Below are positions 35,989 through 45,525 of a stretch of DNA of 64,000 bases, in pieces (position 1 is the first letter of the stretch; each line of letters opens with the position of its first letter). The position numbers and the translations under genes are program-made. The stretch covers positions 510,635-574,634 of the forward strand of contig PBSN01000008.1 in the NCBI GenBank assembly GCA_002726235.1, written 5' to 3'. Under the pieces are notes generated by a model, which saw only the letters and a list, made by a program, of their open reading frames with translations, was not told the DNA's origin and searched no databases. This DNA comes from Nitrospiraceae bacterium. Its GTDB lineage: Bacteria > Nitrospirota > Nitrospiria > Nitrospirales > UBA2166.

Positions 35989-38532
35989 TCACAATCCAAT
36001 GACAAATCGTTGAATATATTGGCTTTCAGGAACCAATATCCTCACACGATCAAGCAGGTCCGTTCGTTTATCGTAGTCTTTCTGCCGCTTCGCCCATTTT
36101 GCTGCAAGAAGCAGATTGCCTGCTGTCGAAGGCATTTGGTGCGACTCTGAAGTCCACCCCGGCCCTTGAAGCATATCATCAAAAAACTGAATTAATACCT
36201 CGCCCAACAATTGATGGCTCGAAAGGTGACTCAGCGGAGCAAGATATTCAACAAGGGGACGATCATCAGAATTCAATGGCATACCCTGAAGCAGTGGACG
36301 AAGCGCTTCCTCGTTTCCAGCGTATAAGAGGAAAAGACTCGGAAGATCCACGAGATAGGGATCCTTTGGATATACCTCACCATTAGATGTCGTTCCAGCA
36401 AGGAAGTCCCGTTCAAGGTCGATTTCGTGATTAGAGCCGACCAACCCCAACATTGGATATCGAGGATTAAGAGACCCACGCCATAATTGCACATATGGAA
36501 ATACAGATTGGAATGTCCTCGCGATAATCTTAAACTCCCGAGATCCAAGTTGATAGAGCGGAAGCCACTGACAAAATAATCCCCCTTCAGCCAGTCGATC
36601 ACTAATCTCAGCATAAAACTCAACGCTATACAGTGAGCCCGCATTCGCATGCCATGGGGTAATAAGATCAAGTGTGATGACATCAAAATGTTCATCGCTG
36701 CTATGTAAGACATGCCTCCCATCACCAATACGAACCTCAACTCGAGGATCAGAGAGCACATCACCTGTATAGTCGCGAAACATCTCGGCCGCTTCAACGA
36801 CGTGAGGGAGCAGCTCAACCGCAAGTGCTCGTTCTATCTGCTCCCCACGAGGCGTCAAATTCAGTGCGCTCATAGTAATCCCAGTTGCCACTCCAATGAA
36901 CGCAATGCGTCTTGGGTTTTCGTGCAATAGCAGTGGCAAATGCCCCATTCTTCTCTCCTGAATTTCTCCAGAAGTACCGCCAAGTCCATATGTATTGTTA
37001 ACCTTTAACTTTAAGTGTCCATCTTTACGCTTAAGCACTGCCACAGCAGCACTACTTCCCTCTTTATGAAAGAGGAGACTTTCTCCATCTTTGAGTCTCT
37101 GCAAGGCTCCAAGGGATGAGGGCACGACAAAGTTTCCGCCAACGATGATCGCAATAACGATCCATACGGTACATTGTTGGGAAATAGCAAACTGCCTTGT
37201 CATGGCTCCTCTCGACACACGGGCACGTCGTTCACACATGAGCATCACCACAAGGGCACATACCACATATGCCAACGCAATGAGAAAAAGACCTTGCCAC
37301 AACCCAAACAGCGGAATAACAACAAATCCCGCAGTGAGTGCCCCAAAAATCGCCCCAAGAAGGTTTGCCGCCATCACCCCCCCCAAACGAGCTCCGACGT
37401 TTGATGAGGAACCTACGATCAAACTCTGCGGGTGATATACATGCCAAAGAAGCGGAAGAATCATTCCCGCCGTAATAATCGGTGGCACCGTGATAAGAGT
37501 TGTAAGGCTCGCAGCCCAGAGCAACGGCCAGACGCTCACGTCAGCGTGAGGTTCACGCTCAAGGCCAGTGAGTACCATGAACAATGGTGGTGACAGACTA
37601 ATAAGCACCGCAGTAATGATTAGAACCCAGACCATCAGTTGCCAAGGGTGCTTGTAAACCCACTGGACTTCGCTGATCAGCCTGGCAACGATAAAGGCAC
37701 CCACCGCGAGACCTACTAAAAACGTCACCACAATGATGGCAAAACTAAACACAGAGTTGTGAAAAACCAAGGCAAACATGCGTGTCCACATCACCTGGAG
37801 GCAAAGAGTGAACAGCCCGGACAATAGCGCGAGGCTAAGAATTAGCGGCACTGATCCACCACCGCCTTGGATGGGAACCTCGATTGGTTTCGGATCATTC
37901 AAAACAACATGAACTTCGTCTGTCGCTATATACTCCTGTTTTGCATACAGCAACGCTACAACAGCAACGAGAAAATTAATCCCAACCGCAAAAATATAGG
38001 TATCCCAGACACCGATATAAAAGGGGAGAAAACAGCCCGTCGCAAGTGCTCCACATGCTGCTCCAAACGTATTGATCGCATACAAGCGCCCCCCAGATTC
38101 TGCAACATCATGCTTTGACATGCGAACGACTGCACGCCCCAAAACAGGAAGGGTTCCCCCCATAAACGTCGCAGCCGGAAGCACAGCAAGCACGGCAAGC
38201 GTCGCTGTCATGGTGAGGCCACCCGGTGTCACACGTGAAACCGGTAGCGATTCAAGCACTTCAAGTAAGACAGGAATCGGAAGCGCAGTGATAGCAACAC
38301 CAAGTTCTAAAACACCGTACAGACGAAGAGGAGATGTCACACGATCGGCACAACGTCCAATCCAGTGGTTACCCAAAGCCAAGCCGGCAAAGAAGGCAAC
38401 AAGCACCAGTGCGGTAGCATGCACGACATTGCCAAAGAGAAGCCCGAAATGCCGAAACCAGAGAATCTCGTAGATCAGCCCAGCAACGCCCGAAGCGAAA
38501 AATAGGGTCGCAAGAAAGCTACGAGGCATCAC
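35989..38532 (-). CDS. Membrane-fused spermidine synthase-like protein
   Basis: This 847-residue protein joins a polytopic membrane half to a C-terminal spermidine synthase-like domain. The first 430 residues hold about a dozen hydrophobic helices (FLATLFFASGVAGLIYEILWF and others) like the fused MFS/spermidine synthase family. The soluble part has the SAM-fold glycine motif IAFIGVATGIT, AVELLPHVVEAA, VRIGDGRHVLHSSDEHFDVITLDL and LFCQWLPLYQL. The family transfers aminopropyl groups, but many fused members keep the fold without proven activity. Spermidine synthesis, export or another alkyl transfer are all possible. Confidence 0.85.
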   Translation of the reverse strand: MMPRSFLATLFFASGVAGLIYEILWFRHFGLLFGNVVHATALVLVAFFAGLALGNHWIGRCADRVTSPLRLYGVLELGVAITALPIPVLLEVLESLPVSRVTPGGLTMTATLAVLAVLPAATFMGGTLPVLGRAVVRMSKHDVAESGGRLYAINTFGAACGALATGCFLPFYIGVWDTYIFAVGINFLVAVVALLYAKQEYIATDEVHVVLNDPKPIEVPIQGGGGSVPLILSLALLSGLFTLCLQVMWTRMFALVFHNSVFSFAIIVVTFLVGLAVGAFIVARLISEVQWVYKHPWQLMVWVLIITAVLISLSPPLFMVLTGLEREPHADVSVWPLLWAASLTTLITVPPIITAGMILPLLWHVYHPQSLIVGSSSNVGARLGGVMAANLLGAIFGALTAGFVVIPLFGLWQGLFLIALAYVVCALVVMLMCERRARVSRGAMTRQFAISQQCTVWIVIAIIVGGNFVVPSSLGALQRLKDGESLLFHKEGSSAAVAVLKRKDGHLKLKVNNTYGLGGTSGEIQERRMGHLPLLLHENPRRIAFIGVATGITMSALNLTPRGEQIERALAVELLPHVVEAAEMFRDYTGDVLSDPRVEVRIGDGRHVLHSSDEHFDVITLDLITPWHANAGSLYSVEFYAEISDRLAEGGLFCQWLPLYQLGSREFKIIARTFQSVFPYVQLWRGSLNPRYPMLGLVGSNHEIDLERDFLAGTTSNGEVYPKDPYLVDLPSLFLLYAGNEEALRPLLQGMPLNSDDRPLVEYLAPLSHLSSHQLLGEVLIQFFDDMLQGPGWTSESHQMPSTAGNLLLAAKWAKRQKDYDKRTDLLDRVRILVPESQYIQRFVIGL

Positions 38533-38633
38533 GCTAGAAAAAAGTTACAAACTTGGGAGGTTGCCAAAAGAGTGCAGCAAAAAAACAAACAAGGCGCGAT
38601 CGATCAATGCACGTCACGTATTGAGGTGGGTCC

Positions 38634-39986
38634 TCAACCGTGGTCGTGGTCTTGATCTGAACCGGCATCGCCATCAGGTGCTTCAAGATCACCAGCCTCA
38701 ATTGACACGATCGCACGCGGATTCTCCCCATCGGTTGGAATAGTGGCAAGAACCAGATGAGTTTCAACATCAATCACAGACACACTCCCAGATACTTCAC
38801 CAACATTCGGAACATAGATTCGTGTCCGATCTACACTGATCGCGAGATTTCGATCCCTCCCTGCCACTCCAACACCAATTCGAGTAACTTCCCGAAGCGC
38901 CGTCGGAAGAGAAGCGTCAACAACCAGAATTGTGTCTGTCCCCTCCCCACCTGACACGAACAATTTTGCATCATCGGCCTCAACCAACCTATTGGGCGTA
39001 AAAGAGAGATCAAGACGTGAAACAAGCGTATCGGTAGCAGTATCAATAACCCCAATACCCCCACTACTTGAAGCCTGGACTGAAAAGGAAACCCATATGA
39101 AATTGCCATTTCTGCTAGCTTGCAAGAATGTGGCCTGAGGAAGTTGATCAGCCGCGTTCCCTCTCGGAATACCAGAAAGAAGATCAGGTGTTCCAAGACT
39201 ATCCGCGTCAATGATTGCAATGCTATCACTCGCAGTCGGAAAACGAAGAATGACATAGACATGGCCGCTGTCGTGTGAATAAGCCATCACTCCGGGAGAA
39301 GGCCCAACTGGAATCGATACCGTTGTTGAAAGAAATGACGACACATTGGCTGGATCCATGTCGATAACCGAAATGGTGCCAGACAACCGGTTGCTCACAA
39401 ATGCGCGATCTCGCCTGGTACTGAAGGTGATGTCACTGGCACTATCCTCAACCTGGATCCGCCCAATTTCCTGGAGAAACGTAGTCGTTGTCGGCACTGC
39501 ATCAATGACGGATACCGAATCCGCCCTCGCATCACCCACTGCACCCTGATTCGCTACAAAGACAAATTGATGTGAGGGATCCAGAGCCACCTTTCCAGGT
39601 CGAATCCCAACGCGCACAACCCCTTCAACCGTATCTGTTGCCGCAAATATAGCAGTCACAGATCCAGTTTCAGGATTGCTGATATACGCATGGCCTCCTG
39701 CGGCTATCGCAGTATCACCAAGCAATGCGGTTTCGATGGGACCGTTGGCCTCGAGATCATCCCGACCGCCATGAGAAATGACCGTAATCTTCCCAACAAT
39801 CTGATCAAGATCTGATGAAGAGGGACCAGACCCGGCAACAAATACTTTTTCCTGCACCGCTTCATCTGAGGAGAGCTCAAACGGATTGGGAACATGCTCG
39901 GCAATATCCCCGCACCCGGCAAGCTGCAGCGTAATGACCAGCATGCATCCACACCGAGTGATAATACCAACTGCGCCTGAGTTCAT
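38634..39986 (-). CDS. YVTN-type beta-propeller lipoprotein
   Basis: The protein (450 residues from ATG 39986; a TTG at 40016 would add 10) carries a lipoprotein signal ending LQLAGC. The body is a run of seven-bladed propeller repeats of the YVTN type, each about 45 residues with patterns such as VFVANQGAVGDARADSVSVI, AFVSNRLSGTISVIDM and IYVPNVGEVSGSVSVIDVET. Such proteins mediate binding. The C terminus ends in the Asp/His-rich tail DGDAGSDQDHDHG. It is downstream of the TlpA gene by 30 nt and in the same operon; a scaffold or metal-binding role is inferred. Confidence 0.8.
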   Translation of the reverse strand: MNSGAVGIITRCGCMLVITLQLAGCGDIAEHVPNPFELSSDEAVQEKVFVAGSGPSSSDLDQIVGKITVISHGGRDDLEANGPIETALLGDTAIAAGGHAYISNPETGSVTAIFAATDTVEGVVRVGIRPGKVALDPSHQFVFVANQGAVGDARADSVSVIDAVPTTTTFLQEIGRIQVEDSASDITFSTRRDRAFVSNRLSGTISVIDMDPANVSSFLSTTVSIPVGPSPGVMAYSHDSGHVYVILRFPTASDSIAIIDADSLGTPDLLSGIPRGNAADQLPQATFLQASRNGNFIWVSFSVQASSSGGIGVIDTATDTLVSRLDLSFTPNRLVEADDAKLFVSGGEGTDTILVVDASLPTALREVTRIGVGVAGRDRNLAISVDRTRIYVPNVGEVSGSVSVIDVETHLVLATIPTDGENPRAIVSIEAGDLEAPDGDAGSDQDHDHG

Positions 39987-40016
39987 ACCTACGCTTCTTC
40001 CACTCTGCAGTTGCAA

Positions 40017-40544
40017 TTATCCGTTGACTCCACCCAGGTACTGCTGCACACGCTTATCAAGGTCTTCTTTGCTCATGACGCGGCCAAAAATACGCTCACG
40101 CACAACCCCTTTGCCGTCAACAAAAAAACTCAGCGGTAAACCAAGAACACGATAATCTGCGGCGACATTCCCTCGTCGATCCATTAAGACAGGGAACGTC
40201 AACCCAAAACGATCAACAATTGTCTGCGCAGTGGCGTTGCTTTCGCCAAAGTTCACCGCCAATACCTGAAACCCTTGATGCTTATACTGTGCAAATGTTG
40301 CTTGCACTTCAGGGATTTCCTTCATGCAAGGGTGACACCAAGAAGCCCAAAACATCACTAAACTCACTTTGCCAAGTGCTTGATCGAGATTCACCTGAGT
40401 CCCCACAAGATCCGGCAATGTAAAGGTTGGGGCAATTTGCCCTGCCTCGATTGGGGCCGGCCGACCAGCAAGTCCGGACAACACAATTGCGCAGAAACAA
40501 ATCCCAATAAAAATCAGTGATACTCGCAGGTATATTTTCTGCAT
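40017..40544 (-). CDS. TlpA/ResA-type periplasmic thioredoxin
   Basis: This 175-residue protein has an N-terminal signal anchor (KIYLRVSLIFIGICFCAIVLS) and a thioredoxin fold with the redox-active motif FWASWCHPCMKEIP, then VNFGESNATAQTIVDRF and the cis-Pro GLPLSFFVDGKG. TlpA-like proteins reduce disulfides in the periplasm, often for cytochrome c or copper-centre assembly. Its ATG overlaps the stop of the upstream barrel gene (TGATG), which indicates coupled translation. Confidence 0.93.
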   Translation of the reverse strand: MQKIYLRVSLIFIGICFCAIVLSGLAGRPAPIEAGQIAPTFTLPDLVGTQVNLDQALGKVSLVMFWASWCHPCMKEIPEVQATFAQYKHQGFQVLAVNFGESNATAQTIVDRFGLTFPVLMDRRGNVAADYRVLGLPLSFFVDGKGVVRERIFGRVMSKEDLDKRVQQYLGGVNG

Positions 40545-41605
40545 CACCTTCCCCCTGAAGTTAATCCAAAGGTCTTAGAAATACCAAAGATAATTCCCCA
40601 GCTCGGAACAAGATTGCTTTCATTGACGCGTTGATAAACAGGAATTTGCCCAAAGGCATACAATTGAGTTGTCGGATTGGGCTGCAACCGAACCCCAGGA
40701 GTGAGATTGACCCACTCCCCTCCGGTCCCATCGACGGCTTGCCCAAGAAATTTATCATGAGGTTGGTAGCGAGCATTCACCTGGCCACTGAGATTGAGAT
40801 ACGGCAAAACCTGATATCCTAATCCGGCATTGAGTAACGTAATATTCCCAAACAAATAGTCACGGCTATTTTCAGTATTAACCTGCTGCGAGCCAGAGAA
40901 AAACGCATCAAGCTGATGTGGGAAAATCTGATACGAATAAAACATACTTGCCAAACCATCGAACGACCCGGTTCCCGGCATAAGCGTAGGCTCATTAATC
41001 GAACCAAAAGAATCTCTGAGGTTATATTCTCCGGTGGGAAACTTTATCCCAAGTCCTCCCACCAAAAGATGCTTAGTGGTCGTCAGCAAATTATATTTTC
41101 CAATCACCCGCACATCCCCAAACCCATCCGTCCCGTCAGATCGGAAAAAGGTCCCTTCCGGATCCGATGCGTTAATCCCATCGTAGTGTTCATGAATCCG
41201 TTGATTAAAGAACGGAACAGCGAGTTGTACGGTAAAGTCAGTCGTTACCCCATAACTAAGATCAAACTGAGCTAGGTTATTGAGCGTCGTAACTTCGCGA
41301 TGATGATCAGGCTCAATAAAGTTTTCTTCGAAATTGACTTTAGGCGTGAAGACTTGATCAATGTGTTGGGTTCCCCGCTGCCCACGATCCATATCCACGT
41401 GCCGAAAAGAGAGATCAGCAACAAACTGTCCTTGTGGAGATAATCCCTCTTGCGTTCCAGTGACCAAGAAGCAATTCGATCCACCACAACTGGCGAAACC
41501 TGTCGCTACCCAGAGCAAAAAGATCCCTGGAACCACGACGAGCAAAGAGGCGAGAGGGATGATCAACCCTCTCGCCCAAACTCGACTTCTACTTTTCTCT
41601 ATCAA
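40544..41605 (-). CDS. Predicted outer-membrane beta-barrel protein
   Basis: This roughly 353-residue protein has no good ATG. The TTG at 41605 is chosen because it barely overlaps the preceding gene and gives a hydrophobic signal (LASLLVVVPGIFLLW) before ATGFASC. The rest alternates like an outer-membrane barrel, ending in a typical strand (GIIFGISKTF), with features of small transporter or porin families (ADLSFRHVDMDRGQRGTQH, FDLSYGVTTDFTVQLAVPF). A pair His-His-Arg-Glu sits near residue 100 (EPDHHREVTT). The substrate is unknown; the neighbours suggest metal or redox-related transport. Confidence 0.7.
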   Translation of the reverse strand: MIEKSRSRVWARGLIIPLASLLVVVPGIFLLWVATGFASCGGSNCFLVTGTQEGLSPQGQFVADLSFRHVDMDRGQRGTQHIDQVFTPKVNFEENFIEPDHHREVTTLNNLAQFDLSYGVTTDFTVQLAVPFFNQRIHEHYDGINASDPEGTFFRSDGTDGFGDVRVIGKYNLLTTTKHLLVGGLGIKFPTGEYNLRDSFGSINEPTLMPGTGSFDGLASMFYSYQIFPHQLDAFFSGSQQVNTENSRDYLFGNITLLNAGLGYQVLPYLNLSGQVNARYQPHDKFLGQAVDGTGGEWVNLTPGVRLQPNPTTQLYAFGQIPVYQRVNESNLVPSWGIIFGISKTFGLTSGGR

Positions 41606-42290
41606 CAGTTCCAAAGAGCACCCCTCCAAAGTGGACGCGTGCGTTCTTCGGTGTTGGCGTTCCCTGAATAAACTGAGTGTTGGTGATTGCTTCGGGATTA
41701 GTATCAAACCAAATCGCGATATGCGCAGGATTCAGCCCACCTCCACCGCTGAGAATAATTTCCACTGACTCTGGAGCCCCCAAACCAAACTGCTCGTTTC
41801 CATTGGACGAGATAATCGCGTCTCCGAGCACATGAAGTGTTTCTCCATCCACATTTATGACTTCTCCACTCTCCATTGAGATCTGCATCGCATGCCAGTT
41901 GCGCAGCGTTCCGCCTCCAAGTAGCCCTGCAGTTGGTTCCGACGACCTCACCATGGAAAGATTCGCCTCAAAACTTTTGAGCGCTTCAGCGGCTTGGTCA
42001 ACTTTTAACTTCCAGGCTCCTTGCAAAACCCATGGTCCAGGTGGTGCGGTATGCGTCTCTTGAAGACGCGCACTTCCAGTGGGAAGACCTGGTTGCGTGA
42101 TGTGAAAGATTGAACCCTTAAACATCGTCGACGACTCAGAGATATGGTCATGGTCGCTATCAGCATCATGGTCAGCTTCCTGGGCAAACGTGGATGAAAC
42201 TCCCATCATCGATACCGAGTGCATATACAGTCCGTAGAACGCAATGACCGCGAAAAACGCAATCAAACCTACTTTCGTCACGAATTTCAT
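41589..42290 (-). CDS. Exported protein with FHITQPG motif, His/Asp-rich N terminus
   Basis: This 233-residue protein has a signal segment (VGLIAFFAVIAFYGLYM) and an acidic-His stretch EADHDADSDHDHISE right after it. The mature domain starts with FKGSIFHITQPG and contains WVLQGAWKLKVDQA, an NWHAMQI strand and a C-terminal FGGVLFGTV. It is a paralogue of the protein at 45803, which shares FHITQPG, the following PPGxWxLxGxW segment, the xIILSGG/xILLTGG strand and the FGG/FGE end. I do not recognise the family. The His/Asp stretch looks like a metal-binding tether. It is the second gene of a minus-strand operon. Confidence 0.75.
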   Translation of the reverse strand: MKFVTKVGLIAFFAVIAFYGLYMHSVSMMGVSSTFAQEADHDADSDHDHISESSTMFKGSIFHITQPGLPTGSARLQETHTAPPGPWVLQGAWKLKVDQAAEALKSFEANLSMVRSSEPTAGLLGGGTLRNWHAMQISMESGEVINVDGETLHVLGDAIISSNGNEQFGLGAPESVEIILSGGGGLNPAHIAIWFDTNPEAITNTQFIQGTPTPKNARVHFGGVLFGTVDREK

Positions 42291-42431
42291 TGCAAAATCC
42301 TCCTATCAACAACCAGCGTTCGACACAAATATCAGGACAAAAAAGGTGCAGTCTCAGCCGTACACACCCACTGAGCACCCCACATGCAAAGACGCACGGA
42401 CAGTCTTCAACTGTGGACGCTCAGACCAAGA

Positions 42432-42749
42432 CTACATGGCAACGTAGAGGAAAAGCGGCGGAGCGCGGGGTTGAAAATGCTGAGGAAGATCACCAGGAAG
42501 GAGGGGGGCTGGTTCAGAGGCAACAACCTCCCCTGCTGTGAAGGAAACGGTGAGCACATTTTTCTCTGGGCCCACAAACGACGAGGCAGCACACATCCAA
42601 ACACACCCAAGCGTGGAATGAACCGCCGCATGGTCTGTGTCACCTTGATGCGCATGGCCCACAACACCGACGGGGCCGGCCGACGCAAGAGCAAATAGCA
42701 ATACGACAACCGACTGTGCAATGGGTTTTAGAAATCGAGGCTGCATCAT
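42432..42749 (-). CDS. Small exported DUF2946/CopL-like protein
   Basis: This 105-residue protein has a Sec signal (VVVLLFALASAGPVGVVG) and then GHAHQGDTDHAAVHSTLGCV with clustered His, and CVWMCAASS with two Cys spaced C-x3-C. The C-terminal region ends FQPRAPPLFLYVAM. The short length, His/Cys cluster and RAPP tail resemble the DUF2946/CopL-type small proteins known near copper or zinc genes. It heads the operon leading to the FHITQPG protein, a barrel, a thioredoxin and a propeller. Confidence 0.65.
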   Translation of the reverse strand: MMQPRFLKPIAQSVVVLLFALASAGPVGVVGHAHQGDTDHAAVHSTLGCVWMCAASSFVGPEKNVLTVSFTAGEVVASEPAPLLPGDLPQHFQPRAPPLFLYVAM

Positions 42750-42770
42750 ATCTTCACCCTAGCTCACGAT

Positions 42771-42788
42771 AGTATAGTCAAAAATCTG
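42771..42788 (-). promoter_or_regulatory. Shared promoter motif CAGATTTTT-TATA, copy 1
   Basis: On the minus strand the sequence reads CAGATTTTTGACTATACT, 22 nt before the DUF2946-like start. The same CAGATTTTT box next to a TATA-like hexamer occurs at 46532-46548 in front of the paralogous operon. A shared regulator is possible. The spacer between box and hexamer is 3 nt here and 1-2 nt there. Confidence 0.35.
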
Positions 42789-42890
42789 TGAAATCAAGTA
42801 TCATGCCTCACAAAACCTTGTGCCGCGTATTATGTGGAAAGGTGGAGAACGTGTGTATCGGCAGAAACATGGCATCCGGGAAAGGAAATA

Positions 42891-43949
42891 ATGTCCTACC
42901 AGACTGACGACGTTCGCATCTGCGAAATTAAAGAGCTGTTACCACCGATAGCGTTGCTCGAGAGGTTTCCGCTCACGGAGAACGCATCAAAAACCGCCTT
43001 TGAAACCCGCCAGGCGATCCACCGATTACTCCGAGGAGAGGATGATCGCGTCTTGGTCATTGCTGGCCCCTGTTCAATTCACGACCACAAGGCTGCGAGG
43101 GAATACGGAGCAAAACTGGCGACCATACGCGACAAGCTTCGCGATTCCATTGAGATCATTATGCGAGTCTATTTTGAGAAACCACGCACAACAGTTGGAT
43201 GGAAAGGCCTGATCAACGATCCATATCTCGATAACAGTTTTCATATCAACGATGGTCTAAGAATTGCTCGTAGCCTCCTTCTCGATCTCAACGAAATGGG
43301 GATGCCAACGGCCGGTGAGTTTCTCGACACGATTACACCACAGTATGTTGGCGATGTAATGAGCTGGGGCGCTATCGGAGCCCGCACGACTGAATCACAA
43401 GTCCATCGCGAGATGGCATCTGGCCTCTCATGCCCTGTTGGGTTCAAAAATGGGACGGACGGAACGGTAAAGGTAGCTATTGATGCGATTGGAGCGGCCA
43501 ATGCTCCTCACCACTTTTTGTCGGTCACGAAATACGGGCACTCTGCCATTGTGTCTACTGCTGGCAATCCAGATTGCCACATCATCCTGCGGGGAGGCAA
43601 AGAGCCAAACTATGATGCGACCCATATCAAAGAAGTCACGGAGATGCTAACCAAAGCAGGTCTCCCCCACAAAGTCATGATTGATTTCAGTCACGCCAAC
43701 AGCAGCAAGCAGTTCAACAAGCAACGTGAAGTGTGTGATGACGTCTGTGGCCAAATCCGTAATGGTGAGCTTGCAATCTTTGGCGTAATGATTGAAAGCC
43801 ACCTCATCGAAGGCCGACAGGACCTGGTGAATGAAAAACTCCCAGTATACGGTCAGAGTATCACTGATGCATGTATGGGTTGGGAAAGCACCGAGACACT
43901 CCTGCATCAACTCGCGGAGGCCGTCACGGCACGTCGACAGAACGCCTGA
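42891..43949 (+). CDS. aroG: DAHP synthase, class I (AroG/F type)
   Basis: This 352-residue enzyme (ATG 42891, with AAAGGA ahead) joins phosphoenolpyruvate and erythrose 4-phosphate, the first step of the shikimate pathway. The type I signature is complete: VIAGPCSIHDH, RVYFEKPRTTVGWKGLINDP, GAIGARTTESQVHREMASGL, PVGFKNGTDG, CHIILRGGKEPNY and MIDFSHANSSK. The N-terminal extension (MSYQTDDVRICEIKELLPPI) is the regulatory segment that binds an aromatic amino acid in E. coli AroF/G/H; which one cannot be told. It stands alone among exported proteins. Confidence 0.95.
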   Translation: MSYQTDDVRICEIKELLPPIALLERFPLTENASKTAFETRQAIHRLLRGEDDRVLVIAGPCSIHDHKAAREYGAKLATIRDKLRDSIEIIMRVYFEKPRTTVGWKGLINDPYLDNSFHINDGLRIARSLLLDLNEMGMPTAGEFLDTITPQYVGDVMSWGAIGARTTESQVHREMASGLSCPVGFKNGTDGTVKVAIDAIGAANAPHHFLSVTKYGHSAIVSTAGNPDCHIILRGGKEPNYDATHIKEVTEMLTKAGLPHKVMIDFSHANSSKQFNKQREVCDDVCGQIRNGELAIFGVMIESHLIEGRQDLVNEKLPVYGQSITDACMGWESTETLLHQLAEAVTARRQNA

Positions 43950-44157
43950 TACGAAATAAGCGGGTGTAACAGAAATGAGGCCGGGGAGGTACAAGGGGAC
44001 ACTCGGATTTTTCCACATGCCTTCCTTGAAGAGGACTACTCTGGGTAACCTTGTAATACTCCTCGCAATCTCACACACCTACAGTTGCATGCTCACGCAT
44101 GTGTCATATCGCATCCTTACACGCCACTGCAGATAGATTATTTATTCAGTGGCCGTA

Positions 44158-44514
44158 TCAATGGCCGGCATCATGGCCGCGTTGAGCTTCGTGGGAATCA
44201 TGCTCCCCCAGGGGAACTACATGAATTTTGCTCGCGATCATACCACTGCCTCGCTTGGACTTGATGAGATCAATGGTAACCACTTGGCCAGCTTTGAGAT
44301 CCCCGTACCCCGTCACATCCAACCCCACAACCTTCGTCGACAGCGACACTTTTAGATCCATCAAGACTCCATCGTGTTGTTCTAGCGTCAACTTTGGACC
44401 ATTAACCTCTGTAATCGTCCCACTCACCTGATTCTCGGTTCCAAAAACATGCACGGCAGTTATTGCAAAGATGAATAGAATGAAGAAACTGGTTAAAGAA
44501 ATACGCCGTAGCAT
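44158..44514 (-). CDS. Small exported protein with His-rich tail
   Basis: This 118-residue protein starts after a strong GGGAGG site. It has a signal (SFFILFIFAITAVHVFG) and a small beta domain with VSGTITEVNGPKLTLEQ, GYGDLKAGQVVTID and IASKIHVV, the pattern of the DUF5666-like/OB-type exported domain. The C-terminal EHDSHEAQRGHDAGH holds four His and two Asp. Function is unknown; the tail suggests metal binding. No close partner is overlapped. Confidence 0.65.
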   Translation of the reverse strand: MLRRISLTSFFILFIFAITAVHVFGTENQVSGTITEVNGPKLTLEQHDGVLMDLKVSLSTKVVGLDVTGYGDLKAGQVVTIDLIKSKRGSGMIASKIHVVPLGEHDSHEAQRGHDAGH

Positions 44515-44601
44515 TCACGCCTCCCTTTCACTCGATTCATATGAGCATTTAAAGCAATCCACCCCAGTACGTGCCTCAGTTCGGATAACCAACAATTCAA
44601 T

Positions 44602-45525
44602 TCACTGATCCAAGCCAACCGCACGCATAGCACCTGCAGAATTCTCAGCATTCGTATTGACTTCAAGAACGCTGGCATCATTGTGTGCATGAATAGCAAT
44701 CGTGTAGGGACCACTTCCACTCGTCGGCAGTACGACAAGATCAATTGCCACAGGGGCGTCAACATCCGCAACCTCGATCGAGCATCGCTCTATCGATTCA
44801 AATCCATCACAGACTTGCAGAATCTCTGCTTCCTCAACAGCAACAAACATAAGATCAAAGTCAAGATCTTTTCCGTGAGTGAGGGTACTGTCGAAAACAA
44901 GACTTTCCTTCACGAAAAACCGGTAGCGATCGATATCAGCACGAACTTCCTCTGTACCCGTCGCCTCAATCTCACCCAGTAGCGACGCACAGTAATGCTG
45001 TTTGAGCTTCCCGGCTCGTACCGCAACTCCTTCCTCATCATTTGGCTCATCCTCACGAAGAAAAAGATCCGACACACATTCAGGGCGTCCGATCTTTTGA
45101 ACAAGCACCAGTGATTGATCACCAGTTTGAAATACCTCGCGTGCAGTCCCAATGGTAATAATCGCGAACTTTCCTTCCAATTCTTTTAATTGCTTTACCT
45201 TCAACTTTGTAAGAACCGGCATTCCAATCATGTCCGGTCCTCGCTCATAGTCACTAATGGTATCCTCTGCGAGAAAGCGATCTCCATGCTCCAAAGTCTG
45301 GTCATCCGACAACCAGAGCGCTACCGGCCGGGGATCATCAGACCCAATATCATTCGCGAGAACATGGACAACCAGGACATCTCCTTTCTTCGCAACTTTG
45401 TGTTTCATCTTTATGACCACCCCCGGCACCATTTCTTCCTCGGCAATCGTAGGAGTCGAAAACGCAACGCACACGCTGAAGGCAATGCAAAAACAAAGGA
45501 ATCTATTACGCATCACAATGCTCAT
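44602..45525 (-). CDS. Exported protein of unknown function, 307 residues
   Basis: A signal peptide (FLCFCIAFSVCVAF ending TIAEEE) precedes a mature protein with a Lys-rich front (VIKMKHKVAKKGD), then a beta-rich region with VLAND and TLTHGKDLDFDLMFVAVEEA in the second half. The latter resembles pre-peptidase C-terminal beta modules that bind calcium through acidic loops, but the match is weak. Start choice between 45525 and an ATG 4 codons later is open, as neither has a clear ribosome site. I do not recognise the family. Confidence 0.55.
   Translation of the reverse strand: MSIVMRNRFLCFCIAFSVCVAFSTPTIAEEEMVPGVVIKMKHKVAKKGDVLVVHVLANDIGSDDPRPVALWLSDDQTLEHGDRFLAEDTISDYERGPDMIGMPVLTKLKVKQLKELEGKFAIITIGTAREVFQTGDQSLVLVQKIGRPECVSDLFLREDEPNDEEGVAVRAGKLKQHYCASLLGEIEATGTEEVRADIDRYRFFVKESLVFDSTLTHGKDLDFDLMFVAVEEAEILQVCDGFESIERCSIEVADVDAPVAIDLVVLPTSGSGPYTIAIHAHNDASVLEVNTNAENSAGAMRAVGLDQ

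Noticed and set aside
42407-42721. Minus-strand frame of 104 residues overlapping the DUF2946-like gene
   Set aside because: It is a shifted reading of the real gene at 42432-42749, which has the signal peptide and His/Cys pattern.
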